Notes: generated by a model from the sequence alone, not told the origin. A stretch of DNA of 64,000 nucleotides from Stenotrophomonas maltophilia (GCF_025642255.1 NZ_CP106759.1:3375501-3439500); one strand, 5' to 3'. Counted from the first letter of the stretch, positions 50,400 through 59,855 are shown. A program made the numbers and translations.

Positions 50400-51787
50400 G
50401 GGTTGCTCCGGGGCAGGCGGATGGTGGCGATCAGCCCCCCCTGCGGGCGGTTGCTGAGGTCGATATGGCCTGAATGGCTGTCGATCACGCGTTTGACGAT
50501 GGCCAGCCCCAGGCCGGCGCCACCGGATGGCACGCCTTCGCCACGGGCGAATCGCTCGAACACCCGTTCGGCGTCGGCCGCGGCGATGCCCGGGCCGTGG
50601 TCGGCAATGGTCAGCACCGCCTGGCCGCCCTCGACCGTAAGTGCGATCTGCAGCGGACCATCGCCGCCATACTTCAACGCATTGTCGACCAGGTTCTTGA
50701 TCGCCTCGCGCAGCAGCAGCGCATCGCCGTGCACATGCACCTGCTCGGAAGTGACGGCCAGCTGCACGCGCGGCGCGGGACCGGCCTGCGGCAACGCATC
50801 GTGCAATGCCTGGTGCACGGTTTCTGCCAGATCCACCGGCGCGAACCGCTGCAGATGCGAACGGTGGATCACGCTGGCATCGCTGAGCAGCTGGTTGAGC
50901 AGCCGGCTCATGTGCGTGGCATTGCGCTCGATGGCCTGCAGGCTGCGCCGCATGTCCTGCGGGTCGTCATCATCCAGCGCCAGCTGCGCCTGCGCGCGCA
51001 GGGCGGCCAGCGGGGTACGCATCTGGTGCGCGGCTTCCGCCATGAACGCGCGCAGGGTCTCGTTGCTGCTCGACAGCCGCTCCATGAAGCGGTTCAGCGC
51101 CGCCACCATCTGGTCCATCTCACGGGGCACACGTGCATCCAGCGGCTTCAGGTCCGACGGTTCACGGCGCGAGAGTTCGCGTTCCACCCTCACCAGTGGC
51201 CGGAATGCACGGTGTACACCGAAGGCGACCAGCGCCAGCAGCAGACCGGACAGCACACCGATCGCCAGCAGCGACCGGTTGACCATGTCCTGCGCCACCG
51301 CCTCGCGCGCGCGCCGGGTCTGGCCGACCTGCACCAGCACCTCGCCCTGCGCGGACGCAGCAGCGAAGCTGCGGCCCACCACCACGAACCGCACGGTCTC
51401 ACCGCTGTAGCGCGCATCGAAGAACTGCGGTTGGCTCCCCGGCCGCCGGGGTGGCACCGGCAGGTCGCCGTAGCCGGTGATCAGCGTGCCGCGACTGTCC
51501 GCGACGCGGTAGAACACCCGGTCCTCCGGCGCCATCGCCAGCAGGTCGAGCGCCGCGTACGGCAGGTCGACCTGCCATTGGCCATCGGCCAGCGCCACCG
51601 AATCCGCGATGGACAGTGCAGAGGACGCCAGCAGGTGATCGTAGGAGCGATTGGCCGCACGCTGGCCGTAGTCGCGTGCGGCAAACAGCAGGGCGACTGC
51701 GAACACCGCCAGCAGCGCACCCAGATACAGCAGCAGGGTCCGCCGCAGCGAACCCGGCGCGGCCGCTGCCGGGCGCGCGTCAGCCAT
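50396..51787 (-). CDS. tctE: TctE-like sensor histidine kinase
   Basis: 463 aa. N-terminal TM (~20-42), periplasmic 2CSK_N sensor domain (~45-180), second TM (~185-205), HAMP-like linker, HisKA with H254 in AEAAHQMRTPLAALRAQ, and HATPase with NLVDNALKYG, DHGPGI and GGAGLGLAIVKRV. This is the TctE type that senses tricarboxylates. It overlaps the regulator gene by 8 bases at its start and the binding-protein gene by 4 at its end, so all three are one transcript. Confidence 0.92.
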   Translation of the reverse strand: MADARPAAAAPGSLRRTLLLYLGALLAVFAVALLFAARDYGQRAANRSYDHLLASSALSIADSVALADGQWQVDLPYAALDLLAMAPEDRVFYRVADSRGTLITGYGDLPVPPRRPGSQPQFFDARYSGETVRFVVVGRSFAAASAQGEVLVQVGQTRRAREAVAQDMVNRSLLAIGVLSGLLLALVAFGVHRAFRPLVRVERELSRREPSDLKPLDARVPREMDQMVAALNRFMERLSSSNETLRAFMAEAAHQMRTPLAALRAQAQLALDDDDPQDMRRSLQAIERNATHMSRLLNQLLSDASVIHRSHLQRFAPVDLAETVHQALHDALPQAGPAPRVQLAVTSEQVHVHGDALLLREAIKNLVDNALKYGGDGPLQIALTVEGGQAVLTIADHGPGIAAADAERVFERFARGEGVPSGGAGLGLAIVKRVIDSHSGHIDLSNRPQGGLIATIRLPRSNP

Positions 51788-52469
51788 CGCTGTCCACGCC
51801 TTCGTCGCGGGCCTCGAGCAGGTAGCCGACGCCGCGCACGGTCGTGATGCGCAGCGGCGCGTCGGCGAGCTTCCTGCGCAGGCGGCCGACATAGAGCTCG
51901 ATCGCGTTCGGCCCGGCCTCGTCGTCGAAGCCGAACAGGCCGTTGCCGATCTCATCCTTGCCGACCACGTGGCCCAACCGGCCGACCAGGATTTCCAGCA
52001 GACGGTACTCGCGGTTGGGCAGCTCGATGGGCTCGCCATCCAGGGTGACCCGATGCGCGGCATTGTCGAACTGGAAGCCGCCCACCTGCACCACCTCACT
52101 GGCCTGGCCGCGGGCCCGCCGCAGCAGCACGCGGCAACGCGCCTCGAACTCGCGGAAGTCGAAGGGCTTGCCGAGATAATCATCGGCACCCACGTCCAGC
52201 GCCTGCACGCGGTCCTCGATGCCGTCGCGCGCGGTCAGCATCAGCACCGGCGTGCTGTCGCCGCGCTCGCGCATGCCGGCCAGCACGCGTAGCCCATCAA
52301 GCTTGGGCAGGCCGATATCCAGCACCACCAGATCGAAACTCTGGTAGCGCAGCACGCTTGCGGCGGCCAGGCCATCGGCCTGCCAATCCACCGCGTGCCC
52401 ACTGCGGCGCATGCGACGGATGATCGCATCAGCCAGATCCGGGTTGTCTTCAACCAGCAGCAGGCGCAT
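51780..52469 (-). CDS. tctD: TctD-like OmpR-family response regulator
   Basis: 229 aa. Receiver with E7/D8, phospho-acceptor D51 (LVVLDIGLPK), T79-region LMLTARD and K101-region LGKPFDF, then a winged-helix DNA-binding domain LPNREYRLLEILVGRLGHVVGKDEI...ELYVGRLRRKLADAPLRITTVRGVGYLL. First gene of the tctD-tctE-binding-protein transcript; the divergent porin-citrate transporter genes are its obvious targets. Confidence 0.94.
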   Translation of the reverse strand: MRLLLVEDNPDLADAIIRRMRRSGHAVDWQADGLAAASVLRYQSFDLVVLDIGLPKLDGLRVLAGMRERGDSTPVLMLTARDGIEDRVQALDVGADDYLGKPFDFREFEARCRVLLRRARGQASEVVQVGGFQFDNAAHRVTLDGEPIELPNREYRLLEILVGRLGHVVGKDEIGNGLFGFDDEAGPNAIELYVGRLRRKLADAPLRITTVRGVGYLLEARDEGVDSDG

Positions 52470-52521
52470 GGGGACAAGCGTGGGAGGGGAAGCGAATGCT
52501 ACCGCATGCGGCCCGGCCTGC

Positions 52522-52624
52522 CCGCCGGGCGTGGCCTGGCGCTACCCGGGCGTCGCGGGGGGGGATGGATGGACCGGCGCGACCGGGCAGCCTGCCCGGG
52601 GGTAGCGCCGGGCCATGCCCGGCA
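52522..52624. repeat. Two SMAG-type hairpins, tail to tail
   Basis: GCCGGGCGTGGCCTGGC ends in CTAC at 52542-52545 and a second unit starts with GTAG at 52602-52605 (GCCGGGCCATGCCCGGC), with a G-rich spacer of 56 bases. They lie in the divergent control region between tctD and the porin gene, the place where regulator sites would be expected. No other gene or structure was seen in 52470-52759. Confidence 0.75.
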
Positions 52625-52759
52625 AGCGCAGCGGCCGCTTTTACGCTGCAACGCACAAACCGCTGACAGGCGGATGACAGCTTGCGCGACCCAGACTGCG
52701 GCCGCGCACCATCCGGTGCCCACGATTGCCGCGCGCCTGGCGCGCACCTGGGAGGGTTT

Positions 52760-53935
52760 GTGGAATTCACGTTTGCCTGGCCGCGTTCCGCCGCCATGAT
52801 GGCCCTGGCTGCGTTGGCTGCGCCGGCCTTTGCCGCTGATGACGAGCGGCCGGTCACCGCCACGCTGGGCGGTCGCCTGCACCTGGACTTCGCCACGTTC
52901 GACAATGACAACCGCGGTACGCCGAACAAGGATGACACCGAGATCCGCCGCGCCTGGCTGGATGTCTCCGGCAGGTTCTTCGTGGTTGACTACAAGATGG
53001 AAGCCGACTTCTCCGGCGACCGTGTAGAAGCCAAGGACGTCTACCTGGCACGCAGCTTCGGCAAGGCCGGCAAGCTGACGGTCGGCCAGTTCAAGCAGTA
53101 CTTCTCGCTGGATGACCGCACCAGCTCCAACTACGGCAGCTTCCTGGAGCGCGGCAATGCCGGTACCACGCTGGCGCCGCTGTACCGGCTGGGTGCCTCG
53201 TGGCAGGCCAATCCGGGTGACTTCACCTGGGCCGCCAGCGTCTACAGCCTGGAGAGCATCGATGCCTGGCAGGTGAAGGGGCGCGCCGCCGGCGGCCGCG
53301 TGACCTGGGCGCCCTCGCCCAGCGACGGCGATGTACTGCACCTGGGCCTGTCGCTGGCCCGTGAGGCGTACGACAACCCTGGCGCCAACGGTGTGCCGGC
53401 ACTGCGCATCCGCCCGCGCCCCGCCGGCCATCTGTCCGATGAGAGCCGCCTGACCCTGGTCGATTTCTCCGCAGGCCGCGATACCGACGTCAACAAGTGG
53501 TCACTGGAGTACGCCCAGGTCCGCGGCCCGTTGTCATGGCAGGGCGAGTTCAGCGGTGCGACCTTCGATGACGGCGCCCAGCGCGGCGACGTCATGGCCG
53601 GCTACGGCATGCTCAGCTGGTTCGTTACCGGCGAGAGCCGCGCCTACGACCGCAAGACCGGCCGCTTCGCCAGGGTGAAGGACATCCGCCACAAGGCCGG
53701 TGCCTTTGAAGTGGCGCTGCGCTACGACCGGATGTGGGGCGCGCAGCACCTCGACGGCGCTCCCGACCTGCGCCGCGGCAGTACCGAAGCCTGGACGCTC
53801 GGCGGCAACTGGTACCTGCGCGACAACCTGCGATTCATGCTCAACGTCATCGAAAGCCGCAACCGTGACCGCCTGGCCGGGATCACGGTGGACCGCACGC
53901 GCGCCGTGACCGGCCGCCTGCAGTACGACTTCTGA
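52760..53935 (+). CDS. OprP/OprO-type outer-membrane porin (citrate cluster)
   Basis: 391-aa porin, with GTG start after GGAGGG (spacing tight, 3-4 bases). This gives the signal peptide VEFTFAWPRSAAMMALAALAAPAFAA; an ATG at 52796 would truncate it. The mature part begins with beta strands TATLGGRLHLDFATFDND, includes SGRFFVVDYKMEADFSG and YLARSFGKAGKLTVGQFKQYFSLDD typical of OprP porins, and ends VTGRLQYDF with terminal Phe. Upstream of the citrate transporter in the same direction, so probably an OpdH-like tricarboxylate channel in function. Confidence 0.88.
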   Translation: MEFTFAWPRSAAMMALAALAAPAFAADDERPVTATLGGRLHLDFATFDNDNRGTPNKDDTEIRRAWLDVSGRFFVVDYKMEADFSGDRVEAKDVYLARSFGKAGKLTVGQFKQYFSLDDRTSSNYGSFLERGNAGTTLAPLYRLGASWQANPGDFTWAASVYSLESIDAWQVKGRAAGGRVTWAPSPSDGDVLHLGLSLAREAYDNPGANGVPALRIRPRPAGHLSDESRLTLVDFSAGRDTDVNKWSLEYAQVRGPLSWQGEFSGATFDDGAQRGDVMAGYGMLSWFVTGESRAYDRKTGRFARVKDIRHKAGAFEVALRYDRMWGAQHLDGAPDLRRGSTEAWTLGGNWYLRDNLRFMLNVIESRNRDRLAGITVDRTRAVTGRLQYDF

Positions 53936-54005
53936 GCCTCTTCCACGCCCTCCTCCGCACCCGCCCCTCCCTTTCCCACGTCCTGTTTTCTCAAGGAGTC
54001 CGCAG

Positions 54006-55337
54006 ATGATGCTGAGCATCCTCGGCTTTGGCATGGTCATTACATTCATGTACTTGATCATGAGCAAGCGGCTGTCACCGCTGGTGGCCCTGATCACCAT
54101 CCCGATCCTCTTCGCGCTGATCGGTGGCTTTGGCGCCGGCATCGACGAAATGATGCTGGAAGGCATCAAGAAGATCGCGCCGACCGGCGTGATGCTGATG
54201 TTCGCCATCCTCTACTTCGGCGTGATGATCGACGCGGGACTGTTCGATCCGCTGGTGCGGGTGATCCTGCGCTTCGTCAAGGGCGATCCGATGAAGATCG
54301 TGCTCGGCACCGCCGTGCTGGCGATGCTGATCTCGCTCGATGGCGATGGCTCGACCACGTACATGATCACGGTCTCGGCAATGCTGCCGCTGTATCAGCG
54401 GCTGGGCATGAACGCGCTGAACATGACCTGCGTGACCATCCTCGCCGGTGGCGTGATGAACCTGACTCCGTGGGGCGGCCCGACCGCACGCGCCGCCACC
54501 GCACTGCACGTTGATCCTGCTGATGTGTTCGTGCCGCTGATCCCGTCGATGGTGATCGCCTGCGCGGGCGTGCTGCTGCTGGCGTGGTACCTGGGCCTGA
54601 AGGAACGCCGCCGGCTGGGCGTGGTGACGCTGCCCAAGGGCGGCAGCTGGATGGACAGCAGCGTGTCCGACGACAGCAATGCGCTGCCGACGGTTGAGGA
54701 TGCCGAGGACATCAAGCGGCCCAAGCTGCTGTGGGTGAACCTGGTGCTGACCCTGGTCCTGATGACCGCGCTGATCGTCGGCGTGCTGCCGATGCCGGTG
54801 CTGTTCATGGTCGGCTTCGCCATTGCCTTGGTGATCAACTACCCGAACCTGGCCGAGCAGCGCCGTCGCGTGGTTAACCACGCCGGCAACGTGCTGTCGG
54901 TGGTGTCGCTGATCTTCGCGGCGGGCATCTTTACCGGCATCCTCAACAACACCGGCATGGTCGAGGCGATGTCGCACAGCTTCCTGGCGGTGATTCCGGA
55001 TTCGTGGGGCCCCTATCTGGCGGTGATCACTGCCGTGGCCTCGATGCCGTTCACCTTCTTCATGTCCAACGACGCGTTCTACTTCGGCGTGTTGCCGATC
55101 CTGTCCGAAGCCGCTGGCAACTACGGCATCACGCCGGTGGAAATGGCCCGCGCCTCGCTGGCCGGCCAGCCGGTGCATCTGCTCAGCCCACTGGTGCCCT
55201 CCACCTACCTGCTGGTGGGCCTGGCCAAGGTCGAGTTCGCCGACCACCAGAAATTCACCCTGAAGTGGGCCATCGCCATCTCGCTGCTGTTGATGGTCGG
55301 CAGCCTGCTGTTCGGCCTGTATCCCCTCGCCGCCTGA
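54006..55337 (+). CDS. CitMHS-family citrate transporter
   Basis: 443-aa inner-membrane secondary transporter carrying metal-citrate complexes with protons, about twelve TM helices in two halves. Signatures include DGDGSTTYMITVSAMLPLYQRLGM and VMNLTPWGGPTARAATALHV in the first half and FFMSNDAFYFGVLPILSEAA in the second. AAGGAG seven bases before the first of two adjacent ATGs sets the start. The tctDE genes beside it and a porin before it support tricarboxylate import. Xanthomonas CitH is a comparable protein. Confidence 0.92.
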   Translation: MMLSILGFGMVITFMYLIMSKRLSPLVALITIPILFALIGGFGAGIDEMMLEGIKKIAPTGVMLMFAILYFGVMIDAGLFDPLVRVILRFVKGDPMKIVLGTAVLAMLISLDGDGSTTYMITVSAMLPLYQRLGMNALNMTCVTILAGGVMNLTPWGGPTARAATALHVDPADVFVPLIPSMVIACAGVLLLAWYLGLKERRRLGVVTLPKGGSWMDSSVSDDSNALPTVEDAEDIKRPKLLWVNLVLTLVLMTALIVGVLPMPVLFMVGFAIALVINYPNLAEQRRRVVNHAGNVLSVVSLIFAAGIFTGILNNTGMVEAMSHSFLAVIPDSWGPYLAVITAVASMPFTFFMSNDAFYFGVLPILSEAAGNYGITPVEMARASLAGQPVHLLSPLVPSTYLLVGLAKVEFADHQKFTLKWAIAISLLLMVGSLLFGLYPLAA

Positions 55338-55362
55338 TCCCGTTACCAAGGAGCGTTCCGCA

Positions 55363-56103
55363 ATGACTCTTCGCATCGCTTACGTCACCAGCGGCATGGG
55401 CAGTGTCGGCACTGCCATCTGCCAGAGCCTGGCCCGCGCCGGCCATACCGTTGTTGCCGGCTGTGCGCCGAACTCGCCGCGCAAGGCCAACTGGCTGCGC
55501 GAGCAGCGCGAGCAGGGCTTTGACTTCATCGCCTCCGAGGGCAATGCCACCGACTGGGCCTCGACCAGCGCCGCCTTCGCCAAAGTGCGCGCGGAAGTGG
55601 GAGAAGTGGACGTGCTGGTCAACAACTCCGGCGGCAGCCGCGACCTGCTGTTCCGGCAGATGACGGTGGAGGACTGGAACGCGGTGATCGCCTCCAACCT
55701 CAACGCGCTCTTCAACCTGACCAAGCAGGTGGTCGATGGCATGGCCATGCGGGGCTGGGGACGCATCATCAACATCGGTTCGGTCAGCGCCCACAAGGGG
55801 CAGATCGGCCAGGTGAACTACGCCACCGCCAAGGCCGCCATGCATGGCTTCAGCCGGGCGCTTGCCGCCGAAGTAGCGTCACGCGGAGTGACGGTCAACA
55901 CGCTCTCGCCGGGCTACATCGCCAGCCAGGCCATCAGCAGTTTCCCCCCGGATGTCCTGGACCGCCTGGCCGCATCGGTGCCGGTGCGGCGCCTGGGCCG
56001 TCCGGAAGAAGTCGCCGGCCTGTGCGCCTGGCTGGCCTCGGACGAGGCGTCGTATGTGACCGGCGCCGATTATCCGGTCAATGGTGGGCTGTACATGGGC
56101 TAA
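55363..56103 (+). CDS. phbB: PhaB-like acetoacetyl-CoA reductase
   Basis: 246-aa SDR closely resembling PhaB. The N-terminus YVTSGMGSVGTAICQSLARAGHTVVAGC and the segment GFDFIASEGNATDW are characteristic of acetoacetyl-CoA reductases. The catalytic tetrad includes S in NIGSVSAHKGQ and Y153/K157 in NYATAK, and the end is TGADYPVNGGLYMG. It would make (R)-3-hydroxybutyryl-CoA with NADPH. AAGGAG precedes the ATG, and the gene lies 25 bases after the citrate transporter, so it is in that operon. No polyhydroxyalkanoate synthase or thiolase is nearby, so the metabolic role is open. Confidence 0.88.
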   Translation: MTLRIAYVTSGMGSVGTAICQSLARAGHTVVAGCAPNSPRKANWLREQREQGFDFIASEGNATDWASTSAAFAKVRAEVGEVDVLVNNSGGSRDLLFRQMTVEDWNAVIASNLNALFNLTKQVVDGMAMRGWGRIINIGSVSAHKGQIGQVNYATAKAAMHGFSRALAAEVASRGVTVNTLSPGYIASQAISSFPPDVLDRLAASVPVRRLGRPEEVAGLCAWLASDEASYVTGADYPVNGGLYMG

Positions 56104-56114
56104 TGAGCCGCCCC

Positions 56115-56145
56115 GGGTGCGCCGCCAACGCGGCGGCGCGTACCC
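56115..56145. terminator. GC hairpin after phbB
   Basis: GGGTGCGCCGC (56115-56125) pairs with GCGGCGGCGCGTACCC around CAAC, a long stable stem 12 bases after the stop codon but without a T run. Likely a transcript end or stabiliser of the citrate operon. The remaining bases to 56228 hold only the presumed promoter of the TonB receptor (AT-rich GTAAAGAAGCTTTCATG). Confidence 0.6.
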
Positions 56146-56228
56146 GCATGGGTGTTCCGTAAAGAAGCTTTCATGTTCCGTTCGCATAGTGGGGCGGCAT
56201 CGCGCACGCACGCCGGTGCCCATCCCCC

Positions 56229-58520
56229 ATGCAACGGACCACCATGCAGACTCGACACCTGACGATCGCCGTAGCGATCGCGCTTTCCGCCGCTACCAGC
56301 GCCTCCGCCGCCGATACCGACGCCGCGCCCAGCGCGCAGACGCTGGATACCGTCTCGGTGATCGGCCAGGGCGAGACCCGTCAGGTGCAGCGCATCACCA
56401 GCGTCGACAAGCAGGTGCTCCCGCCAGGCACCAGCGGCCAGAAGATCCTCGATCGGCTGCCGGGCGTCTCGGTGCAGTCCAACGATGCGTTCGGCGCCAA
56501 TGAGGAGTCGCAGACCATCAGCCTGCGCGGATTCGACAAGAGCCGGCTGGGCTATACCCTCGATGGCATTCCGCTGGGCGACAACAGCTACGGCAACTAC
56601 AACGGCCTGAGCATCGCCCGTGCGCTGATCGCCGAAAACCTGGCCGGCGCCGAGCTGTCGCAGGGCATCGGTTCACTCGGCGTGGCCTCGACCAGCAACC
56701 TCGGCGGCACCATCCAGTACTTCTCGGCCGATCCGTCCACCGAGTTCGGCGGCCGTGCCAGCGTCACCGTCGGCGACGACAATCAGCGCCGTGGATACCT
56801 GCGCGTGGATACGGGCGACCTCAACGGCTTCTCTGCGTATGTCTCCGGCGTTCACCAGGACCAGGACATGTGGGCCGCGCCGCATCAGAACCAGACCACC
56901 CGCCAGTTCAATGCCAAGGCCGTGTGGAACGTGGGCGACCATCGTTTCGGTGCGTTCGTGGCGACCTCGCGTGCCAGCCAGGCCAACTACGCCTACCTGT
57001 CCAAGGACATGCTGGCCCGGGGCCTGGGCTGGGACTGGAACATCTATGCGCCGGACTGGAACCGCGCGGTGGCCGCCGCCTACTGCGCGCCGGCTACGCG
57101 TGATCCGGCGCGGTGTGCCTACAGTGGCGGCGTCACCAGCATCGACGATGCGTACTACCAGAGCCGTGCGCTGCGCGATGACAACCTGTACTCGATCGAT
57201 GCCGACCTTCGCCTGGGCGAGCAGGGCCGCCTGAAACTGCTGGCCTACCACCATGACAACCGCGGCCAGGGTCACTGGTGGGCGCCGGGCCAGCCGTCCT
57301 ACCCCGGCACCGACCGGATGCTGCCGATCTCCATCCGCAGCACCAACTACACGATCAACCGCGACGGCATGACCGCAGCGCTGTCATGGACGGCGGGCAT
57401 CCACGAGCTGGAAGCCGGCCTGTGGTACGAGCAGAACGACCACAACGTGTCGCGCAATTTCTACTACATCAGCGGTCCGTTCCTGGACGACCTGTACCTG
57501 AAGAATCCGGACCGCCTGCTGTTCAACCAGGACTACGACATCCGCACGCAGCAGTTCTACGTGCAGGACCGCATGCGCTTCCTCGACCAGCGCCTGACCG
57601 TTGATGTCGGCATCAAGAGCCCGAACACCCGCATGCGTGCCACGGCCCGCCCGGGCGTGGAAACCCGCCTGGCGTCCGGCACACTGACGGCCAAGGAGTC
57701 GGCGCTGCCGCAGCTGGGCGTGGGCTTCAAGCTCAACGCCAACAACGAGCTGTTCGCCTCGTACGCCGAGAACATCGCCGCCTTCGTCGGTGGTGGCAGT
57801 GGCGGCCCGTTGCAGGTGGCACCGGAATCGTTCGCTGCCAGCGCCGACCTGGAACCGGAAAAGTCGAAGAGCTTGGAGGCCGGTTTCCGCACGTTCGGCG
57901 AGAAGTACCAGGCCTCGATCGCCGCCTACAACGTCACGTTCGACAACCGCCTGCTGTCACTGAACCCGTGCTCCAGCATCGAAGTGGGCACCCGACCGGA
58001 GTGCGTGACACGCTTCATCAACGTCGGCTCGGTGAAGAGCCACGGCGCGGAACTGACCTTCATCCTCAAGCCGGTCGATGGCCTGCAGTGGTACAACGCG
58101 CTGTCCTGGAACAAGACCACCTACGAAGATGACTACATCTCCGGCGGCGCGGTGGTGCCGGTGGCCGGCAAGATCACGGTGGACACGCCGCAGCGCATGG
58201 CCTCCAGCGAAATCAGCTGGAACCGCGATGGCTTCTTCGCCAGCCTGCGTGCCAAGTACACCGGCAAGCGTTATTACACCTACACCAACGATCAGTCGGT
58301 GCCGGGCGTGACCACCTTCGATGCGGGTGCCGGCTATGACTTCGGCCCTGGGCTGGGACTGCGCAACGTGCGGGTCTCGTTGAACGCGACCAATCTGACC
58401 AACAAGCGCTACGCCGGCCAGCTGAGCTCGTTCGCGCCGACCGACCCGGAAGGCAAGCGCTACGCGATCCACGCCAGCGCACCGCGGCAGGTGTTCATGA
58501 CGGTGGCGGCAGAGTTCTAA
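56229..58520 (+). CDS. TonB-dependent receptor
   Basis: 763-aa outer-membrane receptor. Signal peptide (MQTRHLTIAVAIALSAATSASA from the second ATG at 56244; the first, 56229, adds five residues). Plug domain with LDTVSVIGQGE TonB-box region, KILDRLPGVSVQ and SLRGFDKSRLGYTLDGIPLGDN; barrel ending FMTVAAEF with terminal Phe. Substrate unknown. The plug text (GFDKSR, TSNLGGTIQYFS) is of the group often annotated for siderophores or other small organics. Monocistronic. Confidence 0.92.
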   Translation: MQRTTMQTRHLTIAVAIALSAATSASAADTDAAPSAQTLDTVSVIGQGETRQVQRITSVDKQVLPPGTSGQKILDRLPGVSVQSNDAFGANEESQTISLRGFDKSRLGYTLDGIPLGDNSYGNYNGLSIARALIAENLAGAELSQGIGSLGVASTSNLGGTIQYFSADPSTEFGGRASVTVGDDNQRRGYLRVDTGDLNGFSAYVSGVHQDQDMWAAPHQNQTTRQFNAKAVWNVGDHRFGAFVATSRASQANYAYLSKDMLARGLGWDWNIYAPDWNRAVAAAYCAPATRDPARCAYSGGVTSIDDAYYQSRALRDDNLYSIDADLRLGEQGRLKLLAYHHDNRGQGHWWAPGQPSYPGTDRMLPISIRSTNYTINRDGMTAALSWTAGIHELEAGLWYEQNDHNVSRNFYYISGPFLDDLYLKNPDRLLFNQDYDIRTQQFYVQDRMRFLDQRLTVDVGIKSPNTRMRATARPGVETRLASGTLTAKESALPQLGVGFKLNANNELFASYAENIAAFVGGGSGGPLQVAPESFAASADLEPEKSKSLEAGFRTFGEKYQASIAAYNVTFDNRLLSLNPCSSIEVGTRPECVTRFINVGSVKSHGAELTFILKPVDGLQWYNALSWNKTTYEDDYISGGAVVPVAGKITVDTPQRMASSEISWNRDGFFASLRAKYTGKRYYTYTNDQSVPGVTTFDAGAGYDFGPGLGLRNVRVSLNATNLTNKRYAGQLSSFAPTDPEGKRYAIHASAPRQVFMTVAAEF

Positions 58521-58553
58521 GTCAGAAGCGGGCGCTGCGGCGCATCGAGTGTT

Positions 58554-58586
58554 CCTGCATGGCGCGGGCAGGCAGGCCCATGCAGG
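58554..58586. terminator. Inverted repeat between convergent genes
   Basis: CCTGCATGG (58554-58562) pairs with CCATGCAGG (58578-58586), 15-base loop, placed between the TonB receptor end and the end of the opposing QEGLA-motif gene. It probably serves both as transcript end; no T run. Confidence 0.55.
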
Positions 58587-58601
58587 ATCCGCCAACGCAT
58601 G

Positions 58602-59855
58602 TCACTCCGGCGCCAGCTGGTCCATCCGTATCCGGTTGGCAAACAGCGAAAACGCCAGCATGCCGGCCAGGCCATTGGCCCGGCTGACCCAGTGCGGCAG
58701 CCAGCGTGGTGGCTTCAACACCCCGGCCTGGAACAACGGTGCGAACGCGATGGCGTCCTGCAGGCTCATCTTGCCCGCGAACAGCCACCGGCAGACCTGC
58801 AGGCGATCCTCGGCCAGCATGTGGCGGAAGAAGGTGTGCACCGAAACCAGCCCGCGCAGGTACACGGTGTCCTTGGTGAAGGCCAGCCCGCCGCCGGGGG
58901 GCACCCCGCGGAACACGCGCTGGGCCGATGCGAAGCTCTCTTCCGGGTTCTGCCCGGCATCGCAGAAGTAGCGGAACACCTCGATGAAGTCGGCGCCCTC
59001 GCGGGCCATCGCGATGGCTTCGGTACGCAGGCTGATCCGCTTCAGGCGCTCGATGTCGATGCTGCCGGTGATCTGCTCGGCAAACGTGGCCAACCCTTCC
59101 TGGGTAGCCGTCACCCGGGGTGAGGACAAGGCCAGGCTGGGCAGCACCGGTTGCTCCCGGCCATTCAACGCGGTCAGCGAATGCACCAGTGCTTCGTGAT
59201 GGAACAGCTGTGCACGATCGTAGGCGCTGAAACGCGCACTGGTACGCAGGCGGATCCGCGTCGGCCCGGCAGCCGCCTTGGACACCAGTTCCGGGTCCAG
59301 CTGCACCTGGATGATCCGCGATTCGAAGAAGGCATCCAGATCGTTCTGCAGCTGCAGTTGCAGCGCGATCGCAGACACCGGTACCTGTTCTTCCGGCGCC
59401 AGCAGTTCATGGTCCAGCTCGGCCGCGATCTGGATGAAATGGCGCGCTGCATCGCGCGTGCTCGGGCCATTGCCCGGCAAGGGCTGTTCGGGGGCGCCGA
59501 ACAGCTGCACCGAACAGGTGTCCACCGCTGCGGTACCCAGGCCCTCCAGCAGGCGTGCGGCCAGGTCCCAGCTGTGCGCGGACTGCTGCACGTAGTGACC
59601 CAAGGGATGCCCCGCGTCGCAGTCGGCGGCGATGGCCGCCAAGGTGCGGCGTTCCTCGCTGAAATCCAGCTTCGGGTAATCCACCTTCGGCAACTGCGGC
59701 TGCCCGCGCGCAACGCTGTCCAGGAACGGTGCCTGCACCGTCGCCGGCCAGCTGGTCAGGCCCAGCAGGCGGATGCCACCCACGGCCTCGACCAGCCGCG
59801 CATCGAGCGCCGCATGGTGGGCCACCTCGCGATCCAGCACGGCGGTCGTTTCCAT
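58602..59855 (-). CDS. QEGLA-motif protein (DUF1704 family)
   Basis: 417 aa starting METTAVLDREVAHHAALDARL. It contains the eponymous motif in VTATQEGLATFAEQ, preceded by the HHEALVHSLTALNGREQP block (His residues suggest a zincin-like metal site: HHEALVH...QEGLA). The family is often called flavohemoglobin expression-modulating protein, and relatives are tyrosine-type carboxypeptidases; activity here is not known. C-terminal part FHHMLAEDRLQVCRWLFAGK-like helical region. rsgA lies upstream on the same strand after 123 bases with no evident terminator. Confidence 0.82.
   Translation of the reverse strand: METTAVLDREVAHHAALDARLVEAVGGIRLLGLTSWPATVQAPFLDSVARGQPQLPKVDYPKLDFSEERRTLAAIAADCDAGHPLGHYVQQSAHSWDLAARLLEGLGTAAVDTCSVQLFGAPEQPLPGNGPSTRDAARHFIQIAAELDHELLAPEEQVPVSAIALQLQLQNDLDAFFESRIIQVQLDPELVSKAAAGPTRIRLRTSARFSAYDRAQLFHHEALVHSLTALNGREQPVLPSLALSSPRVTATQEGLATFAEQITGSIDIERLKRISLRTEAIAMAREGADFIEVFRYFCDAGQNPEESFASAQRVFRGVPPGGGLAFTKDTVYLRGLVSVHTFFRHMLAEDRLQVCRWLFAGKMSLQDAIAFAPLFQAGVLKPPRWLPHWVSRANGLAGMLAFSLFANRIRMDQLAPE

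Noticed and set aside
50396..52189. Long version of tctE (597 aa)
   Set aside because: The first 134 residues are an alternative frame of tctD; the kinase begins at 51787 with a normal anchor helix.
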